From contig NZ_APVL01000006.1 in assembly GCF_000565285.1 (NCBI RefSeq), forward strand, positions 62,001 to 126,000: a stretch of 64,000 nt of DNA. Reading direction: 5' to 3'. This DNA is from Cytobacillus firmus DS1 (GTDB taxonomy: Bacteria > Bacillota > Bacilli > Bacillales > Cytobacillaceae). Both the position numbers and the translations under genes were made by a program. A model generated the notes under the pieces. It did no database searches. It saw only the letters and a list, made by a program, of their open reading frames with translations, and had not been told where the DNA came from. Below are positions 15,832 to 22,595 of this stretch, one piece after another. Positions within the stretch are counted from its first letter, which is position 1; each line of letters begins with the position of its first letter.

Positions 15832-15942
15832 TAAAACAGAAAGAGGCAAGGGTAGAATCCCTTACCTCTGCCCAGGCGAACGGCTTCGACACTATGTGCT
15901 CCCCCGCGGTGATCCGCGTCTCGCCAGTTACACACAGCCTTT
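15832..15942 (-). promoter_or_regulatory. ZTP (pfl) riboswitch and terminator in the serA leader
   Basis: On the minus strand: GTGTAACTGGCGAGAC, a hairpin CGCGG/CCGCG, GGGGGAGCAC, then GCCGTTCGCCTGGGCA, the sequence signature of the ZTP riboswitch. Immediately after comes GAGGTAAGGG paired with CCCTTGCCTC and TTTCTGTTTT (about 15832-15868), a terminator overlapping the aptamer end. ZTP/ZMP accumulates when 10-formyl-tetrahydrofolate is low; binding would keep serA, the source of serine carbon units, transcribed. Confidence 0.85.
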
Positions 15943-15954
15943 TCGGTTTTTTAA

Positions 15955-15983
15955 ATCTTATCAAAGTCTTCTGAAAACTTCAA
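15955..15983 (-). promoter_or_regulatory. SigA-type promoter of serA
   Basis: TTGAAG and TAAGAT are separated by 17 bases on the minus strand, a few bases upstream of the riboswitch aptamer. Confidence 0.65.
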
Positions 15984-16287
15984 CCCTTTAAAGCGCTTAC
16001 ATTAATAAAATTTATTTTTATTTTTCTTGCTTTTTTTACAGTATATTTTTTGCATTTTGTACATTATGCTTTCCCCGTCCCGATAAAATTATATAAATAA
16101 AAAAATGTTAAACCTATTGATCTTCTTATTTCAGCAGGTGAAGCAGGTGCTTTGGATACAGGAATGGCTATCTGGAAAGCATTATGAAAAGTGTATGGAA
16201 CGACGTTTTCTTTTTTATGAAAACTTTGTTGAGAGAAATACCTCTTTCTCAACAAGCTGACCTAACAATCAGGTTAGGCACATTATT
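15984..16287. other. Intergenic stretch without a recognised gene
   Basis: AT-rich sequence between the serA promoter and the bactofilin stop. A plus-strand run at about 16123-16185 reads LISAGEAGALDTGMAIWKAL before a stop and may be a gene scrap, but I cannot place it. A short hairpin at 16258-16280 (CCTAAC/GTTAGG) could end the bactofilin transcript although it has no T tail. Confidence 0.3.
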
Positions 16288-17007
16288 CTATATTAACCGG
16301 AATTCTTTCACCTCTGAATCTGGTGAACATTCGTATTCACCTGAGTATTCCACAAGTCCAATCTCGCAATTTTTGCCGATTTTGACATTTTTGCCTCTGA
16401 CGACAAGAGCTGAGGTGCCTTCAAGTTCGATGTCATCCCCTTCAATTAATTCTGCCTCGAGCTTGAGGGGAAAGAGCGATTTGATCAATTTAAACAGGCT
16501 TTCTCTATGCTGTGCAACTTTTATCTTTCTTCCGCCAATCTCTTTCGCTTTGCTTTCTCCAAATAGTTTAATATCGATCGTTTCTGCGTTAAGTAAACCA
16601 TCTATCTTAAAAGCCCCTTCCGCGCGGAAAACCTCCGCTTCACAGTCTCCAGCAATCTTTGCTTTCCCGTTCACTGCCATTTCATCGCTTTTTACAGAAC
16701 CTCCTATAGAGGAATTCCCGGCAACCTCAAGCTTTTGACTGTGGACAGCTTCTGAAATGGATGCGGAGCCATTGATATTTAAAGATTCAGCTTTAACTGC
16801 TCCATGGATCTGGGCTGCACCGCTGATCTTTCCTTTTTCGGTTTTTATGTTTCCATGGATCGTCCCCGTACCGTTGCAATTGAATCTCTCGCATTCTATA
16901 TCACTATTTACCGTGCCCTTTCCATTGATTTCAACTTTATTAAAAGTTCCTCCATTAACCGATCCAACTCCATTAATGATTAAGTTCCCCAGTGTTTTCA
17001 TTTCCAC
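16288..17007 (-). CDS. Bactofilin-like polymer-forming protein
   Basis: A 239-residue protein built mostly of short beta-helix rungs such as NLIINGVGSVNGGTFNKVEI and NCNGTGTIHGNIKTE, repeating N-G/A pairs every 12-16 residues, as in bactofilins and B. subtilis YhbE/YhbF. A more polar segment (SLFKLIKSLFPLKLEAELIE) interrupts before the final rungs. These proteins polymerise into filaments without nucleotide; roles range from shape to spore or motility functions. The GTG start follows AGGAGG by seven bases. It lies 11 bases after the YhbD-like gene, the same order as yhbD-yhbE/F in B. subtilis. Confidence 0.88.
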   Translation of the reverse strand: MEMKTLGNLIINGVGSVNGGTFNKVEINGKGTVNSDIECERFNCNGTGTIHGNIKTEKGKISGAAQIHGAVKAESLNINGSASISEAVHSQKLEVAGNSSIGGSVKSDEMAVNGKAKIAGDCEAEVFRAEGAFKIDGLLNAETIDIKLFGESKAKEIGGRKIKVAQHRESLFKLIKSLFPLKLEAELIEGDDIELEGTSALVVRGKNVKIGKNCEIGLVEYSGEYECSPDSEVKEFRLI

Positions 17008-17018
17008 AGCATTTCCTC

Positions 17019-17642
17019 CTATGCCAATTTGGATTTTAATTCCTCAGCACATTGCTCTACCGATATAGCGGCAGCCAATTTTGTCCCTTTTTCGAGAAGG
17101 ACCTGTTCCCCGTTCATTGAAGCCAGGCAGCTGGACATGCCGAGTTTTCGAATGAAGCAGATCACAGCTTTTGGCTCCTGCAGAATCTCTTGATGATCAT
17201 TTAACAGCTGAAGGAGCATTTTCCCTTCTTCGATATGGATATCCCCCAATTCCAGCAGGCTGGAAAGTATATAAAGCTTTAAAATCTCATAATAATTGAA
17301 TTCATGAAGCTCCCCCTGTGTGTCCAGAAAGATATTCATAACCGGATCAGAAGCTATTCCTTTAGCCACCAGACTTTCCTTTGTAAGCTTCAGGTTCGAA
17401 GCATTCAAGGAAAACAAATCAGCCAGCTCATCCAGAGAAAGGCGATCCTTCATCTTCTGTATCTTTTCAACCCGCTCGAGGATTTTCTCTTTTGGAAAAA
17501 AAGTCTCCTGCCCTGTAAAGGTTGATTTTCTGACAAACCAGTCCTCAGGTATCAGGTTCTTCCTTTTCCACCGGTAAAGCTGTCCATATGAAATCCCAGT
17601 TAAATCCAGAACTTCTTTTTTTGAAATTAATTCATCGCTCAA
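17019..17642 (-). CDS. YhbD-like DUF4004 protein
   Basis: About 207 residues. The N terminus (ELISKKEVLDLTGISYGQLY, then RWKRKNLIPEDWF) is a MerR-type helix-turn-helix, followed by FTGQETFFPKEKILERVEKI, which is strongly conserved in YhbD. A helical C-terminal half follows. It is probably a DNA-binding partner or regulator of the bactofilin encoded just downstream; its stop overlaps the ribosome site of that gene. The TTG at 17642 is chosen because AAAGGAG lies eight bases upstream; no ATG fits. Function of YhbD is not known. Confidence 0.85.
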   Translation of the reverse strand: MSDELISKKEVLDLTGISYGQLYRWKRKNLIPEDWFVRKSTFTGQETFFPKEKILERVEKIQKMKDRLSLDELADLFSLNASNLKLTKESLVAKGIASDPVMNIFLDTQGELHEFNYYEILKLYILSSLLELGDIHIEEGKMLLQLLNDHQEILQEPKAVICFIRKLGMSSCLASMNGEQVLLEKGTKLAAAISVEQCAEELKSKLA

Positions 17643-17804
17643 TTCCAGGACTCCTTTCTGATGATACGATTGTAACATAACACTGTTACGTGCGAAATGT
17701 GTTTTTATTCTTTTTTTCCTGATTTTTTTCGACAAATCTTCCGGAATTCACCACGAAATCAATATTGTTCACGCTTTTCACTGTAAAACAATGTTTTATT
17801 GACA

Positions 17805-17835
17805 CAAAAAAACCTGGCTCAAATTGAACCAGGTT
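17805..17835 (-). terminator. Terminator after the GNAT gene of the SOS-box operon
   Basis: AACCTGG pairs with CCAGGTT on the minus strand, followed by TTTTT. Confidence 0.88.
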
Positions 17836-17840
17836 TCCCT

Positions 17841-18599
17841 TCATTCGTATATTTTTAGTAAGTTATACTGCTTTCCAATATACCGGTAATTTTGCCTGCG
17901 GTACATCTCTTTTGGAGTATCTTCTCCATCCGCCACAAGAATGATCGTTTTATCCTTATACTGATCCATCACGGATTTCTGAAGGGAGCTGCCGATGCCC
18001 TTTTTTTGAAAATCCTCATGGACCATCAGTCCATCAATTTCAGCTGTTCGTTCCTTAATAATGACATCAACAGATCCGGCTGCCTTTCCTTTATAAAATG
18101 CAATAAGCTGCTGAATACTTTCATCTTTGTAATTTCTTAAGTGCTGAGCTTTCTTTTTCTCTGCGAAGTTTTCCCCATATACCGAATCCTGCTCATACTG
18201 AAATTCCAAATAATCGTTCCATGTTTTATCCGTAACATTTTCGACTTTAATTTCTTCCCTTTCCTGGACTTCCGGAAAATCAGCCGGAAGAATCGCAAAT
18301 AACTCCAGGAACCCAACCGTATAATCTTTATCCTGCTGAAAGAAAGCCACAAGCTCTCCAGAAAGCTCCTCATCATCCGGAAAATAAAATCTTACATGCT
18401 TTTGGCCATTTTTCTGATGAAAATCTCTTAAATATTGATGTGCCTCCTCAAACTCCTGAACGGAAGGCATTCTTTTAAAGGCAATAAAATTGCTGTCATA
18501 CTGAAGGAGCATGTCAGGATTATGATTATGAATAAATAGGTCATTTTCCAGAACAGCGTGTCCCGGTTTATAGATATCATGAAATGTGATCTTTTCCAT
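17841..18599 (-). CDS. GNAT-family acetyltransferase (252 aa, two-part)
   Basis: A 252-residue protein. The N-terminal 125 residues (MEKITFHDIYKPGHAVLEND...) are a degenerate acetyltransferase-like half, and the C-terminal half has the GNAT core: AAGSVDVIIKERTAEIDGLM, then VHEDFQKKGIGSSLQKSVM, which holds the acetyl-CoA loop. Substrate is unknown. AGGAGA precedes the ATG. It begins 20 bases after the MEDS gene and is the last gene before a terminator, so it belongs to the four-gene unit starting with the YolD-like gene and probably shares its LexA-type control. Confidence 0.85.
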   Translation of the reverse strand: MEKITFHDIYKPGHAVLENDLFIHNHNPDMLLQYDSNFIAFKRMPSVQEFEEAHQYLRDFHQKNGQKHVRFYFPDDEELSGELVAFFQQDKDYTVGFLELFAILPADFPEVQEREEIKVENVTDKTWNDYLEFQYEQDSVYGENFAEKKKAQHLRNYKDESIQQLIAFYKGKAAGSVDVIIKERTAEIDGLMVHEDFQKKGIGSSLQKSVMDQYKDKTIILVADGEDTPKEMYRRQNYRYIGKQYNLLKIYE

Positions 18600-18619
18600 C
18601 GGTTTCTCCTAAAAACATT

Positions 18620-19171
18620 TTATAAGTATTTATACTCTCTATCTGTTATGAGCACATCATGGCAGCGCATTAAATTCTCCTTTAATTCTGGAGGGGTATT
18701 TCTATTATCATACGCACACAGGGAAATTAGGCCAAGGTCAGAAACGGCATTGCCCAGATTCTTTTCATATTGTTCCACCAACGGAATATAGTCCTTCACG
18801 TTTCCCCACTCAACCAGACCCCACGTAAATATTTTAGAATGGCTTTCTATATAAGGCTGAATGTTATTTTGAAAAGTTTTCAACACTGTATCAGGATTAA
18901 AATTCCCGTTCGAATAATAAAAATCAAAATTATTCATAAAATGAACCCTGTTTAATTCCTCTTTTCCCAACAAATTAGTTAATTCTTTATCAATAAGAAA
19001 ATAATTCCGGTCATTCTCCACAAACAAAACGTGTCCGCCGCATCTTACACCAGCCGTTATGTATGAGACCGCATTTTGAATATAGCATTCCATTTGATCA
19101 TAGTGGTATAGAATATGGCCACCGTTTGACTTTTGCAGATCATCAATTAAATCTATTAATAATTCATTCAT
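18620..19171 (-). CDS. MEDS (DcmR sensory) domain protein
   Basis: A 183-residue protein with the MEDS-domain pattern: NGGHILYHYDQMECYIQNAV near residues 16-35, then GGHVLFVENDRNYFLI, VHFMNNFDFYYSNGNFNP and WGLVEWGN. MEDS domains resemble RecA/KaiC-derived sensor folds without ATPase motifs and occur in DcmR and in sporulation or anti-sigma contexts. No output domain is attached. Its ATG overlaps the TGA of the preceding 62-residue gene (ATGA), so translation is coupled. What it senses is unknown. Confidence 0.82.
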   Translation of the reverse strand: MNELLIDLIDDLQKSNGGHILYHYDQMECYIQNAVSYITAGVRCGGHVLFVENDRNYFLIDKELTNLLGKEELNRVHFMNNFDFYYSNGNFNPDTVLKTFQNNIQPYIESHSKIFTWGLVEWGNVKDYIPLVEQYEKNLGNAVSDLGLISLCAYDNRNTPPELKENLMRCHDVLITDREYKYL

Positions 19172-19356
19172 TGATAAGTCCCCTTAGAACGAAAAAATGT
19201 TTGATGTAATATACCGCTACTCACTCCCAGCTGCTTTTCCTTTATTATATCTAAAAATTGAAATAAATGGGGGATTTTCAGCAGGTTTGTCCGGTCCGCA
19301 TAAAAAAACGGAGGTGAGTTCCTCAAGTCTGCTGCCATTTTAAAAATATTATTCAT
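19168..19356 (-). CDS. 62-aa protein between YolD-like and MEDS genes
   Basis: The product starts MNNIFKMAADLRNSPPFFYA and has a central helical stretch LLKIPHLFQFLDIIKEKQLG. I do not recognise it. That it is real is supported by ATGA overlaps at both ends: its start overlaps the stop of the YolD-like gene and its stop overlaps the start of the MEDS gene. It is therefore translated with both. It might be a short adaptor or inhibitor; no motif shows this. Confidence 0.7.
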   Translation of the reverse strand: MNNIFKMAADLRNSPPFFYADRTNLLKIPHLFQFLDIIKEKQLGVSSGILHQTFFRSKGTYQ

Positions 19357-19691
19357 TCTTCCACTACCGCCCCCGCTATTTCATCAAAATTAATTTTCTC
19401 AAGATCCCCGCTCTCCAATTGCAGATATATTTTTCTGCTGATGCCATCCAGTCTGTTTACTCTTCCTTTGTATTCGCGGAAAAATCCTTCCCGCCATACT
19501 TTTACTTTCAATAAAAAGGAAAATTCCATTGCATAATGAATTTTGTTTTCATATTCCTCCAATTCATATTCATCTATAAGCGGCTTGTTTTGCGCCATTT
19601 GTTCCCTATCCAACTCTCTTAGCATCGCCCTGTGTTCCGGCATGAAGTGAGCAGGCTGCCATTTTATTTTCCCTCTGTCTTTTAGCGGCAT
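19353..19691 (-). CDS. YolD-like family protein
   Basis: A 112-residue protein with the YolD pattern: MPLKDRGKIKWQPAHFMPEH, then DEYELEEYENKIHYAMEFSF, and a beta-rich middle FFREYKGRVNRLDGISRKIY. YolD proteins are usually encoded beside Y-family DNA polymerases (uvrX/yqjW) and are SOS-induced; no polymerase gene is here. ATG 19691 is taken because GGAGG is seven bases upstream. It is the first gene of a four-gene unit, and a LexA box overlaps its promoter. The fold has been compared to RNA- or DNA-binding barrels, but the role is not established. Confidence 0.85.
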   Translation of the reverse strand: MPLKDRGKIKWQPAHFMPEHRAMLRELDREQMAQNKPLIDEYELEEYENKIHYAMEFSFLLKVKVWREGFFREYKGRVNRLDGISRKIYLQLESGDLEKINFDEIAGAVVEE

Positions 19692-19711
19692 AATAAATCC
19701 CTCCATACCCT

Positions 19712-19731
19712 ATTATAGAACATTTGTTCTA
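19712..19731 (-). promoter_or_regulatory. LexA (SOS) box overlapping the YolD-operon promoter
   Basis: On the minus strand AGAACAAATGTTCT is a perfect GAAC-N4-GTTC palindrome, the Bacillus LexA/DinR consensus, immediately joined to a TATAAT -10 box. The start codon lies 21 bases further on. Confidence 0.78.
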
Positions 19732-19835
19732 TTTTAAAACCTAAAAAACAAAAATGCTTAAGTTGGTTCATTTGGATAATAAAAGTACGAATGGTAAAAT
19801 ACTCTTTAACTCTCTAAAAAAAGATTGGTGAAATA

Positions 19836-22013
19836 ATGAAGCAGCTGCAAATCAAACATCTGTGGATCGGACGCTTGCTTGCATCCGACCCCGGCCTTAT
19901 CCGATTTCAAAAAGCCGGACGAGCCACAATAAGTCTAATGGCGTCGGTCTTTACAACCTTATTTCTTATGCAATTGGCTGGTGCTGATTCCGCTTTCGCA
20001 CTTACTCCGGCCATTGTTTCCGGAATGGCCGGCATGCTTGGCATCATGATTGTGATGGATGACTCTAAAAAAGGTAAAATGCTCACAACTGGCCTGCTGG
20101 GATTTTCAGCAATGGCGGGGGTATCGATCGGTTCACTGCTGGCAGAAAGCACAATCTTTACCGATATTTCAATGGTTGTATTAATATTCTTAAGCTTTTA
20201 TTTGACCCGCTTTGGGGTCCGCTATTTTTCTCTATGCATGATCGCATTCATGACACTTTATTTCTCATCTATTCTGCAATTATCAGGCAGCCAGCTTCCC
20301 TCTTTTTACTTTGGGGTCTGGATTGGGGTCGCGTATGCTTTCCTGTTCAATTTCATCCTTTTTCAGGACACTGCGAAAAACCTGAAAAGAAGCATCCGCT
20401 CCTTTCATTTCCAAAGTAATTTTACATTCAACCTCTTAATTGATGGGATGCAGCAGGAGAGTATGACTGCTCATCAGCGGGAAGAATTGCGGAGAAACGT
20501 TCTGAAGCTCAGGGATTATGCTGTAATGGTTTCTGAGTATATCAATGAGGATGATGTACAAAAATTATGGCCCGGGCTGACCCCTTCCCAGCTGAGGTTA
20601 TATATCTTTGATACAGGCATGCTGATTGAAACCCTGACTGACTCCATCCGGAGCTTAAAAAAAGCGAATGCACTTGACATAGTAGAGCTGAAAAACCTCC
20701 TGGTCTGGGTCACCCGATCTCTTCGTGACGCTGAAGTTCTTGCTCACCAATATGAAGAACAAAACCTTCGTGAAGCAGAGCTTGCTGTACAGGCACTTCG
20801 CCTGCTTATTATGGATTTGTTCAACAGGGAAGACAAACCTGCAGGATGGCTTTACTTGATCAGAAGGATCGAGTCCCTTGCAAACCATGTCATTGAGGGC
20901 GGCATAACCATACAGCAGGCACTTCATAAAGTTAAAGACAATGAAATAATAGCATCTGAAGAGACGCATGAAGAAGATGAACCATCTGAAGAAGATAAGA
21001 GCCTCAAGCCTACCACCAAAAAAGCGTATCAGGCAATGACTGCTGCGATCATATCCATCATTGCCGGACAGATACTGTCGCCTGACCAGCCTTATTGGGT
21101 TCTTTTGACAGCCTTTATCGTTTTGCTCGGAACCGAGTCAATCGGGCGCATTTATACAAAAGGTTTTCAGCGGTCAGTTGGAACGATTATCGGGGCAGTG
21201 ATTGGATTTACGCTTGCCAGATTGGTCAGCGGCCATTCTGTACTGGAAATCACGCTCATTTTTGCAGCAGTTTTCTTCTCTTTTTATTTATTTGAAGTCT
21301 CTTATACATTAATGAGCATGTTTATTACGATGCTGGTCGCTTTTATGTATGACCTTTTACTTGGCGGAATATCATTCTCCCTTATCAGTGCCAGGGTTAT
21401 TGATACTATAGCCGGTGCCGGCATTGCATTCGGCGTTTCTCTATTTATTTTTCCAAAGAAAACGAAGGATAAAGTGGCCGATACGGTAAATGATTACCTT
21501 CAGGAACTGAAACCGTATGTCACGGAGTATGTGCGAAGCTTCCGGGAAGATGTGAATGTTAAGGAGCTTTCAGGCAAAGGCTTCTTATTGGATCAAAAGC
21601 TTAAAACCATAAACGTCGAAGCGCAATCGCTGATAAAGAAACCCGGGTCTCCGCGCCATGCTGACGTTAACAGATGGATCACCCTTTTCTCAGCCATCAA
21701 TTACTATGCAAGACATCTGGTGGCTTCCTCCTACCGGAAAGGATTCGACTATCCTGATGAGCTGGTCGATGTTTTCATTAGGATTGAGGAGAAACTTGAA
21801 TTAAATATTGAAACATTAATGGACCTGATTAAAGAAAGCGGAGACGGCACGCTTGTCTATAGTCTCGACAGGGAAAGAGAACAAATTGAACGAATGGCTC
21901 CAACAAGACAGCAATCCCAGCGTGATTTGATTCATCACCTTTATTTCGTCTGGAGAATCAACAAAGCCATTGTGGAATTGGCAGAAGAGCTTGGTGCAGG
22001 GAAGGAGCAATAA
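19836..22013 (+). CDS. FUSC-family (aromatic acid exporter-like) membrane protein
   Basis: A 725-residue protein with two membrane blocks, residues about 30-180 and 395-545, each of five to six helices, separated and followed by soluble helical regions. The second block, TKKAYQAMTAAIISIIAGQI, then SPDQPYWVLLTAFIVLLGTE and KGFQRSVGTIIGAVIGF, is the FUSC signature (fusaric acid resistance/YccS/AaeB). Such proteins export aromatic acids or related compounds; specificity is unknown. It is a single gene with its own terminator whose stem includes the stop codon region. A small-exporter partner (AaeA-like) is absent. Confidence 0.88.
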   Translation: MKQLQIKHLWIGRLLASDPGLIRFQKAGRATISLMASVFTTLFLMQLAGADSAFALTPAIVSGMAGMLGIMIVMDDSKKGKMLTTGLLGFSAMAGVSIGSLLAESTIFTDISMVVLIFLSFYLTRFGVRYFSLCMIAFMTLYFSSILQLSGSQLPSFYFGVWIGVAYAFLFNFILFQDTAKNLKRSIRSFHFQSNFTFNLLIDGMQQESMTAHQREELRRNVLKLRDYAVMVSEYINEDDVQKLWPGLTPSQLRLYIFDTGMLIETLTDSIRSLKKANALDIVELKNLLVWVTRSLRDAEVLAHQYEEQNLREAELAVQALRLLIMDLFNREDKPAGWLYLIRRIESLANHVIEGGITIQQALHKVKDNEIIASEETHEEDEPSEEDKSLKPTTKKAYQAMTAAIISIIAGQILSPDQPYWVLLTAFIVLLGTESIGRIYTKGFQRSVGTIIGAVIGFTLARLVSGHSVLEITLIFAAVFFSFYLFEVSYTLMSMFITMLVAFMYDLLLGGISFSLISARVIDTIAGAGIAFGVSLFIFPKKTKDKVADTVNDYLQELKPYVTEYVRSFREDVNVKELSGKGFLLDQKLKTINVEAQSLIKKPGSPRHADVNRWITLFSAINYYARHLVASSYRKGFDYPDELVDVFIRIEEKLELNIETLMDLIKESGDGTLVYSLDREREQIERMAPTRQQSQRDLIHHLYFVWRINKAIVELAEELGAGKEQ

Positions 22014-22030
22014 TGCTCCTTCTTTTTTAT
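22001..22030 (+). terminator. Terminator of the FUSC gene
   Basis: GAAGGAGCA pairs with TGCTCCTTC and is followed by TTTTTT; the stem contains the last codons and the TAA sits in the loop. Confidence 0.85.
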
Positions 22031-22041
22031 TTCTATACTGA

Positions 22042-22311
22042 TTAATAATAGTAATATGGAGGATATGCATAATACGGATATCCATAATAAGGGTACGGGT
22101 ATCCATACCCGAATGGCGGAGCCAGGGCACTTCCCAAAAACAGACCTCCCAGAAAAGGAAAACCGAAGCCAAAACCGAATGGTCTTCCGAATCCAAACGG
22201 TCTTCCAAACCCAAATGGCCTGCCAAACCCGAAAGGTCTCCTAAAACCAAATGGTCTCCTCAAGTCATGTTCCGGGCTAATCTGCATGATTTCATTAATT
22301 CCATTCTGCAT
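22042..22311 (-). CDS. PFGFG-repeat, tyrosine-rich coat-like protein
   Basis: An 89-residue protein of very low complexity. After a polar leader (MQNGINEIMQISPEHDL) come five to six copies of RRPFGF/GRPFGF, then a hydrophobic glycine run (FGFPFLGGLFLG), then a Tyr/Pro-rich end (YGYPYPYYGYPYYAYPPY). Such composition is typical of spore coat or exosporium structural proteins that cross-link through tyrosine, but no family match is certain. At DNA level the repeat is about 18 bases, so copy number may vary among strains. The frame is on the strand opposite to the FUSC gene, ends 29 bases past it, and is uninterrupted. Confidence 0.65.
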   Translation of the reverse strand: MQNGINEIMQISPEHDLRRPFGFRRPFGFGRPFGFGRPFGFGRPFGFGFGFPFLGGLFLGSALAPPFGYGYPYPYYGYPYYAYPPYYYY

Positions 22312-22405
22312 GTTTAGACCTCCTCAAGATAATTTTCTGTATTAGCTTATGCAGATATTTATTTTCAGAGTAGGCAGTCACCCATACACAGAAATCCAAA
22401 AATAC

Positions 22406-22439
22406 GGCAAAAAAAGAGCCATGCCCGAAGCATAACTCT
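22406..22439 (-). terminator. Terminator of cadCA, displaced from the stop codon
   Basis: AGAG-ATGC...GGCAT-CTCT with a TTCG loop, followed by seven T on the minus strand. It lies about 155 bases beyond the cadA stop; the ωRNA-like element lies between. Confidence 0.75.
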
Positions 22440-22467
22440 GAGTTTTTTCATTTCTTTATCGCAGTCT

Positions 22468-22595
22468 AACGGGCAGTAAGACCCCCACTTCAAGACTCAG
22501 AGGAATCATAGGAGGATAAGTGGGGGTCAAACTGCCCGTAAAGGCCCGATTGGTTCAACTAACAATCAGTGAAACCCCCACTGATTGAAGTTTCA
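22468..22595 (+). ncRNA. Orphan ωRNA-like IS200/IS605 right-end element
   Basis: ACGGGCAGT pairs with ACTGCCCGT (9 bp), and inside it ACCCCCACTT pairs with AAGTGGGGGT (10 bp) with three-base internal loops and a 26-base apical loop. Then GGTTCAACTAA and a second perfect hairpin CAATCAGTG/CACTGATTG, ending AAGTTTCA at 22595. This is the layout of the right end and guide-RNA scaffold of IS200/IS605-family (TnpB-type) elements, with no tnpA, tnpB or iscB in the window. It sits between the cadA stop and the cadCA terminator, and its last bases TCA are the complement of the cadA stop codon. The family assignment is from memory of such ends. Confidence 0.55.

Noticed and set aside
16064-16255. 63-codon frame on the minus strand after the bactofilin gene
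   Set aside because: No ribosome site and no familiar composition; the region is probably non-coding.
22056-22244. Plus-strand frame over the PFGFG-repeat gene
   Set aside because: Antisense image of the repeats; no start signal.
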